Below, one piece after another: positions 7,456 to 16,268 of a stretch of DNA of 47,204 nt (its first letter is position 1; every line of letters starts with the position of its first letter). Source of the stretch: Paragemmobacter kunshanensis (lineage in GTDB: Bacteria; Pseudomonadota; Alphaproteobacteria; Rhodobacterales; Rhodobacteraceae); the NCBI RefSeq assembly GCF_011059185.1, contig NZ_JAALFE010000024.1, forward strand, positions 1-47,204, read 5' to 3'. Position numbers and translations under genes: made by a program. The notes beneath the pieces are model-generated. The model did no database searches. It was not told the origin of the DNA and saw only the letters and a program-made list of their open reading frames with translations.

Positions 7456-10400
7456 ATGAAAAAAATGATTTCCCGAGGCATATCGAAAGCCCTTGCCCGC
7501 GGTCGACCACAGCAGCCCGAAAAACCAAAGGCTGATGCGCCGATCAATAAGGGTATTCAAAGGACGCGGGACCAATATGAAATCCTTTCGCGCTGCCTGT
7601 CGGTTGATTTGGAGGTCAATCCCAAAGAAGCCCGGATATTCGCCTTCGCCGCCGTGCCCGAAGGTGAAGGAGAGGGGATCGTTCATCGGAAAGGGGATCC
7701 GAGGGCGTCGCTTGGAAAACTCGACCTGTTCTGCGCAGGCTTCGCGCATGTCATCGGGCACAATATCCTACGCCACGACTTGCCGCATCTCATGGCGGTG
7801 TCGCCGCGCTTCGCAAAGCTCGCGGATGGACCGATCGACACGCTGTGGCTTAACCCCTTGGCTTTTCCGCGCAATCCCTATCACCGTCTGGTCAAACACT
7901 ACCACGATGGGCGGCTTCAAAGTGGTCACGTCAACGATCCCGAGTTCGACGCGCGTCTTGTGTTCGAGGTTCTTCGCAAACAGATCGACGCCTTGGTATC
8001 GCTGAACACGTTGTCGCCCGAGACGATGTTGGCCTATCACTGGCTCTGCTGCCGAGGGCCCAGTAGCGATGGATTTGATCGGTTGTTCAGCGACATGCGT
8101 GGGGCGTCCATTCCGACGGAAGAGGAAGCTCACAGGGCTATTCGGGCGCTGCTAAAAGAGGCAGCCTGCGGCGCCCAGGTGGAGGCTGTGCTCGAGCGGC
8201 TCTCGGACACTGGGCTGGGCTGGCCGATGGCATATGCTCTTGCCTGGATTTCGGTGGCTGGCGGGGATTCTGTCATGCCGCCCTGGGTGCGGGCGCAATT
8301 TCGGGACGCCGCACGGCTCGTCAAAGACTTGCGGGACACGAATTGCCGTGATCCGTACTGTGCTTATTGCGCAGAGCACAACGATCCCACCCGTGCCCTC
8401 AAACGCTGGTTCGGCTTCCCGAGTTTCCGCCCGGAACCGGTCGACGAGGACGGACGCCCGCTTCAGGAAAAGATAGTTGCGGCGGCCATGGACGGCGAGA
8501 ACCTGCTGGGCATCCTGCCGACGGGCACGGGCAAATCCATCTGCTATCAAATCCCCGCGCTGTCTCGGTTCGACAAGACCGGGGCCTTGACCGTCGTTAT
8601 ATCGCCGCTCGTGGCGCTGATGGCAGACCAGGTTCAGGGCTTGGCGCGGGCCGGAATTTCCTCGGCGGTTACGATTAACGGGCTATTGTCCTTGCCCGAG
8701 CGTCAGGATGCGCTCGACAAGGTGCGGCTTGGGGATGCCGCGATCCTTTTGATCTCGCCCGAGCAACTGCGCAGCACAACAGTCCGGTCCGCTCTGGCAC
8801 AGCGCGAGGTGGGGCTGTGGGTGCTGGACGAGGCGCACTGCGTGTCCAAATGGGGGCACGATTTCCGACCCGACTATCGCTACGTTTCGCGGTTTATCAA
8901 GGAAAGCTCAGACGACGAACCGGCTCCGGTGCTTTGCTTGACCGCAACGGCGAAACCGGACGTGGTGCAGGACATTCGCAGCCACTTCAGAGAGCGATTG
9001 GGGGCCGAGCTGGCCTTAATCGACGGTGGCGCATCGCGGTCGAACCTGAGCTTCCAAGTATTGCCAACGCAGCGGGCAACCAAGATGACGGATATCCTCG
9101 ACACGATCGAAGCGCAGCTTCCGCGCGAGGGTGTCTCTGGGGCGGTCGTCTATTGCGCGACCCGAAACGCTACCGAGCGCGTGGCGGAGTTCTTGAAACA
9201 ACAGGGCATCGCTGCCGAACGGTATCATGCCGGCCTCAGCGCCGATGACAAACGTGAGATCCAGGAGGATTTCCGTGTCGGCAATCTGCGCGTTATCGCG
9301 GCCACCAACGCTTTTGGTATGGGGGTCGACAAGCCGGACATCCGTCTGGTGGTTCACGGGGACGTGCCGGGGTCGCTGGAAAACTACCTGCAGGAGGCAG
9401 GGCGCGCCGGACGGGACCGCGATCCAGCAAATTGCGTCCTTCTCTATAACACTGAAGACGTCGATCGTCAGTTCAGCCTCAGCGCGCGGTCACGGCTTGC
9501 GCGGCACGAAATCGGTGCGATCCTGAAAGCGCTTCGGCGCCTTGATGCAAGGACCGGAAAAGGTGGTGAGATCGTTGCTACGCCGGGTGAGATTGTCCAC
9601 GAGGAAAAAGACCGGGATTTCCAGCGAGACAGCAACACCGACGATACGCGGGTAAAAACGGCCGTTGCCTGGCTGGAAGAGGCGCATCTTCTCAATCGCG
9701 AGGAAAACCGGGTGCAGGTGTTTCCCGCCTCGCTTCGGATAAAGAGCATGCAGGAGGTCCGCGAAATCCTTGCCTCCGCCGAAATCACCGAGCGGCGCCG
9801 CCAGGATCTGGCCGCCATCGTGCAGCATATCATCAACGCGCCGCAGGAAGAGGGCATCACCACCGACGAGCTTTGCGGGGTCAGTGGGCTCGCGGTGTCG
9901 GGCGTGCGCAAGGCCCTGGCGGATCTCGAGGCACTGGGGATCGCAAAGGATGATACAAACATCACAATCTTCGTGCATGTGCGTATCAAGAATGCCTCCC
10001 CGAAACGGTTCGAGGCTGCATCCCGCCTTGAAGCCGACCTGATCGCGACCCTGAGAGAGCAAGCGCCAGACGCGGAGATCGGCGAGGCTTGGCCGTGTCA
10101 TCTGGCCTCGGTGGCGCAGGCTCTGCGAGAGCAGGGACACGCCTCCGTGCGACCCGATATTGTCGAGGGGCTGCTCCGCGGAATTTCGCAGGATGGCCGG
10201 GACATGGATGGCGGCAAAGGCAATATCGGCCTGCGCAAGGCCTCCAAAGGCAGTCTCATGGTGCGACTGCAAAGATCTTGGGCGGTCATCGAGCAGACCG
10301 CTCAGCTGCGCCGCCAGGCGGCGGAACGTCTGGTGTCATACTTGATCGACAAGGTTCAGGCCGGCCTGCAGGGGAAAGACATTCCTGTCGAGACCACGCT

Positions 10401-12708
10401 TGGCGACCTTCTTGCTGCAATCAACAGCGACGCGCTCTTGCGGGCGTCCGTGAATGATCCGTCGAAGCTGATGGATCGCGCGCTTTTGTGGCTGCATGAA
10501 CAGCAGGTCGTAACCCTGGGTAAGGGATTGTCCATATTCCGCTCGGCCATGACGTTGCACATCAATCCAAAAGGGGGCAACTTTACCGCCCAGCATTTTG
10601 CGCCGTTGGAAGACCACTACAGCGAACAGACCGTCCAGACCCACGTGATGGCTGCCTATGCGACCAAAGGCATCGACGATATCGATCAGGCGCAGCGGTT
10701 CGCATATGACTATTTCGTATTGGAACAGTCCGACTTCATGAAAGCCTGGATGTCGGGGAAGATGTCGGAGTTCAGACGGCAGGCGACGCCCCGGTCCTAT
10801 GCCGAGATCGTCGACAATCTGGGGAATTCGACACAAGAGCAGATCGTGCGTGACGACCGCGAACAGACCAATGTGCTTGTGCTTGCGGGGCCGGGATCGG
10901 GCAAGACACGGGTGCTCGTCCATCGTGTCGCCTATCTGGTCAGGATCAAGCGCGAAGATCCAAACGGTATATTGGTGCTCGCCTACAATCGTCATGCGGC
11001 CGCCGAGATTCGGGAGCGCTTGCGTCTACTGATTGGCGAGGATGCTCGCTTCGTGACGGTCCTGACCATCCATGCCCTGGCCATGCGGCTGGTTGGCGCG
11101 AGCTTCGCCGGACAGGCAGGAGCGGATGAGCCTGATTTCAAGACGCTTCTGACCGATGCGGCACGTCTCTTGCGTGGCGACGGTCTGGACAAGGTCGAGG
11201 CCGAAGCCTTGCGAGAGACCTTGATTCAGGGGTTTCGCTGGATTCTCGTGGATGAATATCAGGACGTGGGGCCCGAGGAATACGCCTTGATCGCGGCTGT
11301 GGCGGGGCGCAGCATCGACGATCCGGATCAACGGATCAGCCTCTTCGCCGTCGGTGATGACGACCAGAACATCTATGCCTTTGCCGGTGCATCGGTGCGA
11401 CACATCCGGCAATTTGAACAGGATTATTCAGCCAGGCCGATCTTTCTGACCGACAATTACCGCTCGTCGAAGCACATCATCAGCGCAGCGAACGCGGTGA
11501 TCGAAGGATCTCGGGAACGTATGAAAACAGGGCATGGTATTACCGTCGATCAATCGCGGCAAAGGGGCCCGGCCGGGGGGCTCATGGAAAGCCTCGATCC
11601 GGTTGCGCAGGGGCGGGTCCAGATTTTGGGTTGCCCGGCAGGGAATGACGCTCAGGCGCTTGCGGCGGTTGGCGAGATGCTCCGCCTGTCCAAACTGATC
11701 CCGGATTGGAGCTGGAAGGGTGCGGCCATCATTTCTCGTGATTGGCGCAAGCTTTTGCCGGTCCGCGACTTTGCCGAGGCGCATGGAATTCCTGTCGAAA
11801 TGGCGAACGAGAACTTGCCCAGCTTGTGGCGCACTCGTGAGATGCAGGGGTTTATCGGCGGCCTTCGCGAAATGCGCGGGGCCATGGTCAGCTTGGACGA
11901 TCTGACCGAAATCCTGAACGCGATACCCGCCAGCCGTTGGACTGACCGGATCGGCGAGGGACTTGGCCAGCTTGCGCGCGAAGTTGACGGAAAGGCGCTC
12001 CCGACCCCTGACGTGATTGAATGGTTTGCCGAATGGTCGAAGGATTCATGGGGCGAGCAGCGCGGCCTCAAACTGTTGACGGCGCACCGCGCCAAGGGCC
12101 TCGAATTCGACGATGTCGTGATCATGGATGGCGGCTGGGAGCGGCCCTCGCGAAACGAAGATCAGGACGCACCGAGGCGATTGTTCTATGTCGCCATGAC
12201 ACGTGCGCGGCGCAATTTGATCGTCATGAGCAACGACAATCACGAATACCTTCCCAACGAGTCGCCCTCCGTGATCACGCGGCATGTGGTGCCCGACCTG
12301 GCGACAGTCCCCGGCCCGCGCCGGTTCTTTCAATCGCCCGAAATGAAGATGGTCGACCTGTCATTCGCAGGACGCCAAGGTGATCGGCACATTGTTCATG
12401 CTGCGATCTCCGAAGCAGAGGTCGGCGCGCCGGTCAGGCTCTCCCAGGTCGGGGATCGCTGGCAGATCGAGGATGCCCGGGGGCGGGCCCTCGGGCGGAT
12501 GTCAAAAGCGTTCGCGCCACCCGCCCGCACGAAATTCGTCACCGGCGAGATCGCGGCCATCATATATTGGCGCAAAGAGGATGCCGATGAGCGTTTTCAT
12601 CATTTGCTGAAACGCGATGATTGGGAAGTTGTTGTGCCTGAGATCGTTTTCGAAGAGGTCAAGGGAGCTTCCGAAATGGTTATTGGGAGAGATCAGAACG
12701 GTAAATAG
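7456..12708 (+). CDS. Giant exonuclease-RecQ-UvrD fusion helicase
   Basis: 1750-residue protein with three catalytic modules. Residues 45-175 look like a DEDD 3'-5' exonuclease (D51-x-E53, GHNILRHD with D108, NDPEFDA with D165). A CRDPYCAYC cysteine cluster follows at 297-305. The RecQ-like SF2 helicase has Walker A LPTGTGKS (354-361), DEAH box plus RecQ-specific HCVSKWGHDFRPDY (458-474), and QEAGRAGRDRDP (646-657), then a winged-helix-like segment near 700-760. The UvrD-like SF1 helicase has Walker A GPGSGKT (1145-1151), DEYQD (1266-1270), VGDDDQNIYAF (1299-1309), TAHRAKGLEFDDV (about 1543-1555) and YVAMTRARR (about 1578-1586). ATG 7456 is chosen because an earlier in-frame start would overlap the HNH gene deeply. 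Likely DNA defence or repair; exact role unknown. Confidence 0.85.
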   Translation: MKKMISRGISKALARGRPQQPEKPKADAPINKGIQRTRDQYEILSRCLSVDLEVNPKEARIFAFAAVPEGEGEGIVHRKGDPRASLGKLDLFCAGFAHVIGHNILRHDLPHLMAVSPRFAKLADGPIDTLWLNPLAFPRNPYHRLVKHYHDGRLQSGHVNDPEFDARLVFEVLRKQIDALVSLNTLSPETMLAYHWLCCRGPSSDGFDRLFSDMRGASIPTEEEAHRAIRALLKEAACGAQVEAVLERLSDTGLGWPMAYALAWISVAGGDSVMPPWVRAQFRDAARLVKDLRDTNCRDPYCAYCAEHNDPTRALKRWFGFPSFRPEPVDEDGRPLQEKIVAAAMDGENLLGILPTGTGKSICYQIPALSRFDKTGALTVVISPLVALMADQVQGLARAGISSAVTINGLLSLPERQDALDKVRLGDAAILLISPEQLRSTTVRSALAQREVGLWVLDEAHCVSKWGHDFRPDYRYVSRFIKESSDDEPAPVLCLTATAKPDVVQDIRSHFRERLGAELALIDGGASRSNLSFQVLPTQRATKMTDILDTIEAQLPREGVSGAVVYCATRNATERVAEFLKQQGIAAERYHAGLSADDKREIQEDFRVGNLRVIAATNAFGMGVDKPDIRLVVHGDVPGSLENYLQEAGRAGRDRDPANCVLLYNTEDVDRQFSLSARSRLARHEIGAILKALRRLDARTGKGGEIVATPGEIVHEEKDRDFQRDSNTDDTRVKTAVAWLEEAHLLNREENRVQVFPASLRIKSMQEVREILASAEITERRRQDLAAIVQHIINAPQEEGITTDELCGVSGLAVSGVRKALADLEALGIAKDDTNITIFVHVRIKNASPKRFEAASRLEADLIATLREQAPDAEIGEAWPCHLASVAQALREQGHASVRPDIVEGLLRGISQDGRDMDGGKGNIGLRKASKGSLMVRLQRSWAVIEQTAQLRRQAAERLVSYLIDKVQAGLQGKDIPVETTLGDLLAAINSDALLRASVNDPSKLMDRALLWLHEQQVVTLGKGLSIFRSAMTLHINPKGGNFTAQHFAPLEDHYSEQTVQTHVMAAYATKGIDDIDQAQRFAYDYFVLEQSDFMKAWMSGKMSEFRRQATPRSYAEIVDNLGNSTQEQIVRDDREQTNVLVLAGPGSGKTRVLVHRVAYLVRIKREDPNGILVLAYNRHAAAEIRERLRLLIGEDARFVTVLTIHALAMRLVGASFAGQAGADEPDFKTLLTDAARLLRGDGLDKVEAEALRETLIQGFRWILVDEYQDVGPEEYALIAAVAGRSIDDPDQRISLFAVGDDDQNIYAFAGASVRHIRQFEQDYSARPIFLTDNYRSSKHIISAANAVIEGSRERMKTGHGITVDQSRQRGPAGGLMESLDPVAQGRVQILGCPAGNDAQALAAVGEMLRLSKLIPDWSWKGAAIISRDWRKLLPVRDFAEAHGIPVEMANENLPSLWRTREMQGFIGGLREMRGAMVSLDDLTEILNAIPASRWTDRIGEGLGQLAREVDGKALPTPDVIEWFAEWSKDSWGEQRGLKLLTAHRAKGLEFDDVVIMDGGWERPSRNEDQDAPRRLFYVAMTRARRNLIVMSNDNHEYLPNESPSVITRHVVPDLATVPGPRRFFQSPEMKMVDLSFAGRQGDRHIVHAAISEAEVGAPVRLSQVGDRWQIEDARGRALGRMSKAFAPPARTKFVTGEIAAIIYWRKEDADERFHHLLKRDDWEVVVPEIVFEEVKGASEMVIGRDQNGK

Positions 12709-13059
12709 CTCGCTCGTTGGGCAGTTGGGATCGTATAGATTGTGCGGATGCAGCGAATGTCCGGTCTGACGGCCGCACCGCAACATCCGTGGTAATTAAC
12801 GAACGGCAGCAATGGGCCGGGAGCGACGGCCAAAGTCCAACCCGAACGAGCGTTCCCGCCGCGCTGCCGCAGGTCCGCTTCGAGCCCATTACGGAAGAGC
12901 CAATTTTGCGCTGCGCGCGCACGCAGCGAAATGTTTGCTTCGGCGCAGCAAACATTCATGCCGCATCGCAGCTGTGGATCCTGTCGTTCGTGCGTAATGT
13001 AGAAAATTTCTCAGAAGCAGTGGCTGCACAGCGGACCAAGCTGTCGTTTCCAATGAGCG
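12709..13059. repeat. Non-coding spacer made of degenerate intergenic repeats
   Basis: About 350 bases between convergent genes, with no supportable gene. It holds one of the best copies of the dispersed motif (GAACGGCAGCAATGGGCCGG at 12801-12820), fragments such as CGAATGTCCGGTCT near 12757, and a strong hairpin at 12930-12956. Related sequence recurs in other spacers of this window. Confidence 0.55.
12930..12956. repeat. Strong hairpin in intergenic repeat
   Basis: AATGTTTGCT at 12930-12939 pairs perfectly with AGCAAACATT at 12947-12956 across a 7-base loop. It lies between the convergent helicase and argP genes. With no T-run it is not a standard terminator, but it could stop or protect transcripts from either side. 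Confidence 0.6.
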
Positions 13060-13959
13060 TCATGCTTGCGAGCTGAGCTCCCGCCGCGCTACCGTGAGTA
13101 TTAACCGGGACAGCTCGTAAAGCTGGTCGGCGGCCAGCCGATTGATCTGCCAGAACAGGTGCCGCTCCAGCATCTGTCCGGGGGCGAGCTCGACCAGATC
13201 TCCGCGCTCGAGATGGCGTCTGGCGAGCTGTACCGGATTGAGCGCCCACCCCATGCCGGCGAGGCTTCCCTCAAGGAAGCTCTGCGTCGAAGGAAGCCAG
13301 TGCGTGGGGAATGACATGTCTTGCCCGAAAACCTCGCGCGCCCAGACGTTCTGGAGCCGGTCCTTCTGGTCGAAGGTGAGAGCGGGCGCGCGTTGGAACG
13401 CCTCCTTCGTGAGGCCGTCAGGGAAGTATCGGGCAACGAAGTCGGGGCTCGCCGTCGCCTGGTAGCGCAGCGCACCGAGCGGCGTGACACGACACCCCTG
13501 CACAGGACGTTCCAGCGAGGTAACGGCGGCAAGCACGCGACCGCGCCGCAGCCAGTCGGCGGTATGGTCCTCGTCGTCGATCGCCACATTCACGAGATAG
13601 TCGGTGGCCCTGGTGAAGGAGGCGATGGCCTCGAGAAACCAGGTCCCGAGGCTGTCGGCGTTCGTCGCCACGTTGAGGGTTACCTGTCCGGCACCTTCCG
13701 CCCCGGAAAGTTCAGGCAGATGTTCCATGAGATCCTTTTCGAGCATCCCCACGCGGTCCATGTGCCGGCAAAGCGCAAGGCCTTTGTCCGTGGCGGTGCA
13801 TGGCGTTCCACGCTCGATGAGCACCGCGCCGAGGCGTTCCTCGAGATGCTTGATGCGCTGCGAGACAGCCGACGGGGTCACGTTGAGAGAAGCGGCGGCT
13901 CTTTCGAAGCTGCCGGTCCTGACGACCGCGGCGACGGCGCGAAGAGCTGGATAGTCCAC
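13060..13959 (-). CDS. argP: LysR-family regulator ArgP/LysG
   Basis: Transcription regulator of 299 residues. The N-terminal winged helix reads MDYPALRAVAAVVRTGSFERAAASLNVTPSAVSQRIKHLEERLG, the ArgP (IciA)/LysG form. The effector domain follows, with the family-typical TPLGALRYQATASPDF and LVELAPGQ segments. It is divergent from the LysE/ArgO exporter 101 bases away, the classic arrangement in which the regulator senses lysine or arginine and activates the exporter. The ATG at 13959 fits the family's N-terminus exactly. Confidence 0.9.
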   Translation of the reverse strand: MDYPALRAVAAVVRTGSFERAAASLNVTPSAVSQRIKHLEERLGAVLIERGTPCTATDKGLALCRHMDRVGMLEKDLMEHLPELSGAEGAGQVTLNVATNADSLGTWFLEAIASFTRATDYLVNVAIDDEDHTADWLRRGRVLAAVTSLERPVQGCRVTPLGALRYQATASPDFVARYFPDGLTKEAFQRAPALTFDQKDRLQNVWAREVFGQDMSFPTHWLPSTQSFLEGSLAGMGWALNPVQLARRHLERGDLVELAPGQMLERHLFWQINRLAADQLYELSRLILTVARRELSSQA

Positions 13960-14060
13960 AGCTATTTAGTTTTCCTTTATTGGCATCAGCGTCTTTAATT
14001 TGTCTAATCTACTGCGACCGAATAGTCCAAGGGCAGTTTTTTTGAACCAGAGGCCCACAT
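13960..14060. promoter_or_regulatory. Divergent argP-lysE promoter region
   Basis: A 101-bp AT-rich spacer between the LysR-type gene and its presumed target. It is expected to hold the ArgP binding site and both promoters. No single T-N11-A box stands out clearly by eye, so the site is not placed more precisely. Confidence 0.45.
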
Positions 14061-14672
14061 ATGGATGTCGCAGTTTTTTTCACCGGCATGATGATGAGCC
14101 TCAGCCTCATCGTGGCGATCGGCGCGCAGAACGCCTTCGTGCTGCGACAGGGGTTGCGCGGCGAGCACGTCCTGGCTGTCTGTCTCACTTGCGCGGTCTC
14201 GGACGCGATCCTGATCACCGTCGGGGTGACCAGCTTCCACACCGTCTCGGAGTGGTTGCCCTGGCTCGAGCCGGTGATGCGCTACGGCGGCGCGGCCTTT
14301 CTGATCTGGTATGGCGTGAAGAGTCTTCTGTCCGCGTTGCGCTCGAATGAGGCGTTGGCCGCGGATTCCTCGCTGCCGATGACCGATCTCTTCCGCACGC
14401 TGATCGCCTGCCTCGCGATCACTTGGCTGAACCCCCATGTGTATCTTGACACGGTCGTCCTGCTGGGGACCATTTCCACGCAGTTCACCGACAGCCAAGG
14501 GTCTTTCGCGATCGGCGCGATTTTGGGGTCGTTCGTGTTCTTCTTCGCTCTCGGCTACGGTGCCACCAAGTTGAGACCGGTGTTCGAGCGGCCAGCGGCC
14601 TGGCGCGTCCTGGAGACGCTCATCGCGCTGGTAATGTGGCTCATCGCCTTCAAGCTGCTGGCCGGAACCTGA
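14061..14672 (+). CDS. argO: LysE/ArgO family basic amino acid exporter
   Basis: Six-segment inner-membrane exporter of 203 residues. It shows the family motifs IGAQNAFVLRQGL near residues 21-33 and WLNPHVYLDTVVLLG near 121-135, which closely match LysE/ArgO rather than the broader RhtB group. It expels surplus lysine or arginine. It is divergent from the ArgP-type regulator and heads a three-gene operon with 11- and 13-base gaps. Confidence 0.9.
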   Translation: MDVAVFFTGMMMSLSLIVAIGAQNAFVLRQGLRGEHVLAVCLTCAVSDAILITVGVTSFHTVSEWLPWLEPVMRYGGAAFLIWYGVKSLLSALRSNEALAADSSLPMTDLFRTLIACLAITWLNPHVYLDTVVLLGTISTQFTDSQGSFAIGAILGSFVFFFALGYGATKLRPVFERPAAWRVLETLIALVMWLIAFKLLAGT

Positions 14673-14683
14673 GAGGACACGTC

Positions 14684-15319
14684 ATGGAGAATTTCAACCA
14701 CCTGCTCGTCGTCTTCACCGCCTATGTGATCGCGGCCGGGAGCCCCGGTCCGAGCACCCTTCGGATCATGGGCGTGGCGATGAACCATGGTCGCCGGGCC
14801 GGGCTGGCCCTGGCGGCGGGCGTCATCTCCGGATCGCTGTTCTGGGGGCTGTCTGCGGCCACCGGTGTTTCCGCGCTGCTCGCGCGCTATGCCGAGGCCC
14901 TGATCCTCCTGAAGATCTGCGGCGGCCTATACCTGCTCTACCTCGCGGGGCGCGCAGCCCAGAATGCGCTGTCTTCCAACCCGGCAACCTCAACCGGACC
15001 GGCACGATCCGATACTCCTCCGTCCTCGGCCGCGCTCTACCGTCATGGATTGATCATGCATCTGGCGAACCCGAAAGCCGTGTTGGCCTGGATCGCCCTC
15101 GTCACGCTTGGCCTCGGTGCTGAGCCATCCTGGCATGATGTGGCCACCATTCTGGCAGGTTGCGCAATCCTGAGCGTGATGATCTTCACCGGCTACGCGG
15201 TCGTGTTTTCCACGGAACCGATGATCCGCCTCTACCGGCGGGCCCGACGCGGAATCGAGGGCGTTCTGGCCGCCTTCTTCGGGTTCGCCGGCCTGCGCCT
15301 GCTCATGTCACGCTTTTGA
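14684..15319 (+). CDS. LysE/RhtB family transporter
   Basis: Second exporter of the cluster, 211 residues from the ATG at 14684 (GAGAGGA ribosome site just upstream; an in-frame ATG at 14636 lies inside the previous gene). It has the LysE-superfamily layout of six membrane segments, opening AAGSPGPSTLRIMGVAMNHGRRAGL and carrying NPKAVLAWIALV near the middle. This sequence is of the RhtB type, so the substrate may be a neutral or modified amino acid instead of lysine or arginine. Confidence 0.85.
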   Translation: MENFNHLLVVFTAYVIAAGSPGPSTLRIMGVAMNHGRRAGLALAAGVISGSLFWGLSAATGVSALLARYAEALILLKICGGLYLLYLAGRAAQNALSSNPATSTGPARSDTPPSSAALYRHGLIMHLANPKAVLAWIALVTLGLGAEPSWHDVATILAGCAILSVMIFTGYAVVFSTEPMIRLYRRARRGIEGVLAAFFGFAGLRLLMSRF

Positions 15320-15332
15320 AGGAGATGTTCAC

Positions 15333-16232
15333 ATGACCTTGTTCACCGGCCTCTCGGCCTTCCCGCTCACGCCCATTGATGACGAGGGGCAGCTGAAATC
15401 CGAGCTTCTGCAACGGTTCCTCGAGCGGATCGTGGCTGCGGGAGCGGATTCCATCGGACTGCTCGGCAGCACCGGTGGATACGCCTACCTGACACCGGAA
15501 GAGCGCAAGCGGACCCTCCGGGCCGCCGTAGATTGCGTGGCGGGACGGACACCGCTTGTCGTCGGTGTCGGCGCTCTCACGACCGATGTTGCCGAGGACC
15601 TCGCGCGAGACGCCCGGAAAGCCGGGGCGGACGGCCTGCTTCTTGCGCCCATGTCCTATCAGCCGTTGACCGATGATGAGGTCTTTCGCCATTTCGAGGC
15701 CGTCGCCGCGGCCGGCGAGCTGCCCCTGTGCATCTACAACAACCCGGGCACCACCAAATTCACCTTCAGCCCGGACCTGATCGCGCGTCTGGCCGAAATC
15801 TCGAACGTGGCCGCGGTCAAGATGCCTTTGCCGGCGGACAGCGATTACGCGGGCGAGATGCGGAGCCAGCGGGCCGTGACGCCGGATGGCTTCGCCGTGG
15901 GCTATAGCGGCGACTGGGGGGCGAAGGACGCGCTGCTCGCCGGCGGTGCCTGCTGGTATAGCGTCGTGGCCGGCCTCTTGCCGGAACCCGCTCTCGCGCT
16001 CACCCGCGCGTCTCAGGCCGGGAATGCGGCCGAAGCCGAGCGCATCGATCACGCTTTCGCTCCCCTTTGGGCGCTGTTCCGCGAGTTCGGCAGCTTCCGC
16101 GTGATGTTTACCATCGCGGAGATCCTCGGTCTCGGGCGCATCACCCCGCCGCGTCCGATCCTGCCGCTCGAGCCTGCCTCCCGCGAAAGGGTCGAGGTGG
16201 CGCTGCGTCCGCTGCTCCAGGACGCCGTCTGA
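15333..16232 (+). CDS. DapA-family aldolase/synthase
   Basis: TIM-barrel enzyme of 299 residues in the dihydrodipicolinate synthase/N-acetylneuraminate lyase family. The Schiff-base lysine is K163 (AAVKMP), the catalytic tyrosine Y135 (IYNNPGTTKF), and the substrate-carboxylate loop reads GSTGGYAYL (45-53), where classic DapA has GTTGE. The altered loop and the partner genes suggest it is not the housekeeping DapA; a keto-acid aldolase or lyase acting on an exported or degraded amino acid is possible. A clear AAGGAGA ribosome site lies before the ATG. It ends 36 bases before an insertion sequence that may have separated it from later operon genes. Confidence 0.82.
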   Translation: MTLFTGLSAFPLTPIDDEGQLKSELLQRFLERIVAAGADSIGLLGSTGGYAYLTPEERKRTLRAAVDCVAGRTPLVVGVGALTTDVAEDLARDARKAGADGLLLAPMSYQPLTDDEVFRHFEAVAAAGELPLCIYNNPGTTKFTFSPDLIARLAEISNVAAVKMPLPADSDYAGEMRSQRAVTPDGFAVGYSGDWGAKDALLAGGACWYSVVAGLLPEPALALTRASQAGNAAEAERIDHAFAPLWALFREFGSFRVMFTIAEILGLGRITPPRPILPLEPASRERVEVALRPLLQDAV

Positions 16233-16268
16233 TCAGGGGACTGTGCTTACGCCGGGAATGTCTTGAAA

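Noticed and set aside
16233-16268. GGGGACTGTG at 16236 as the true left end of the insertion sequence.
   Set aside because: The 21-bp inverted repeats at 16269 and 17819 match much better. No partner for GGGGACTGTG was found at a matching distance.
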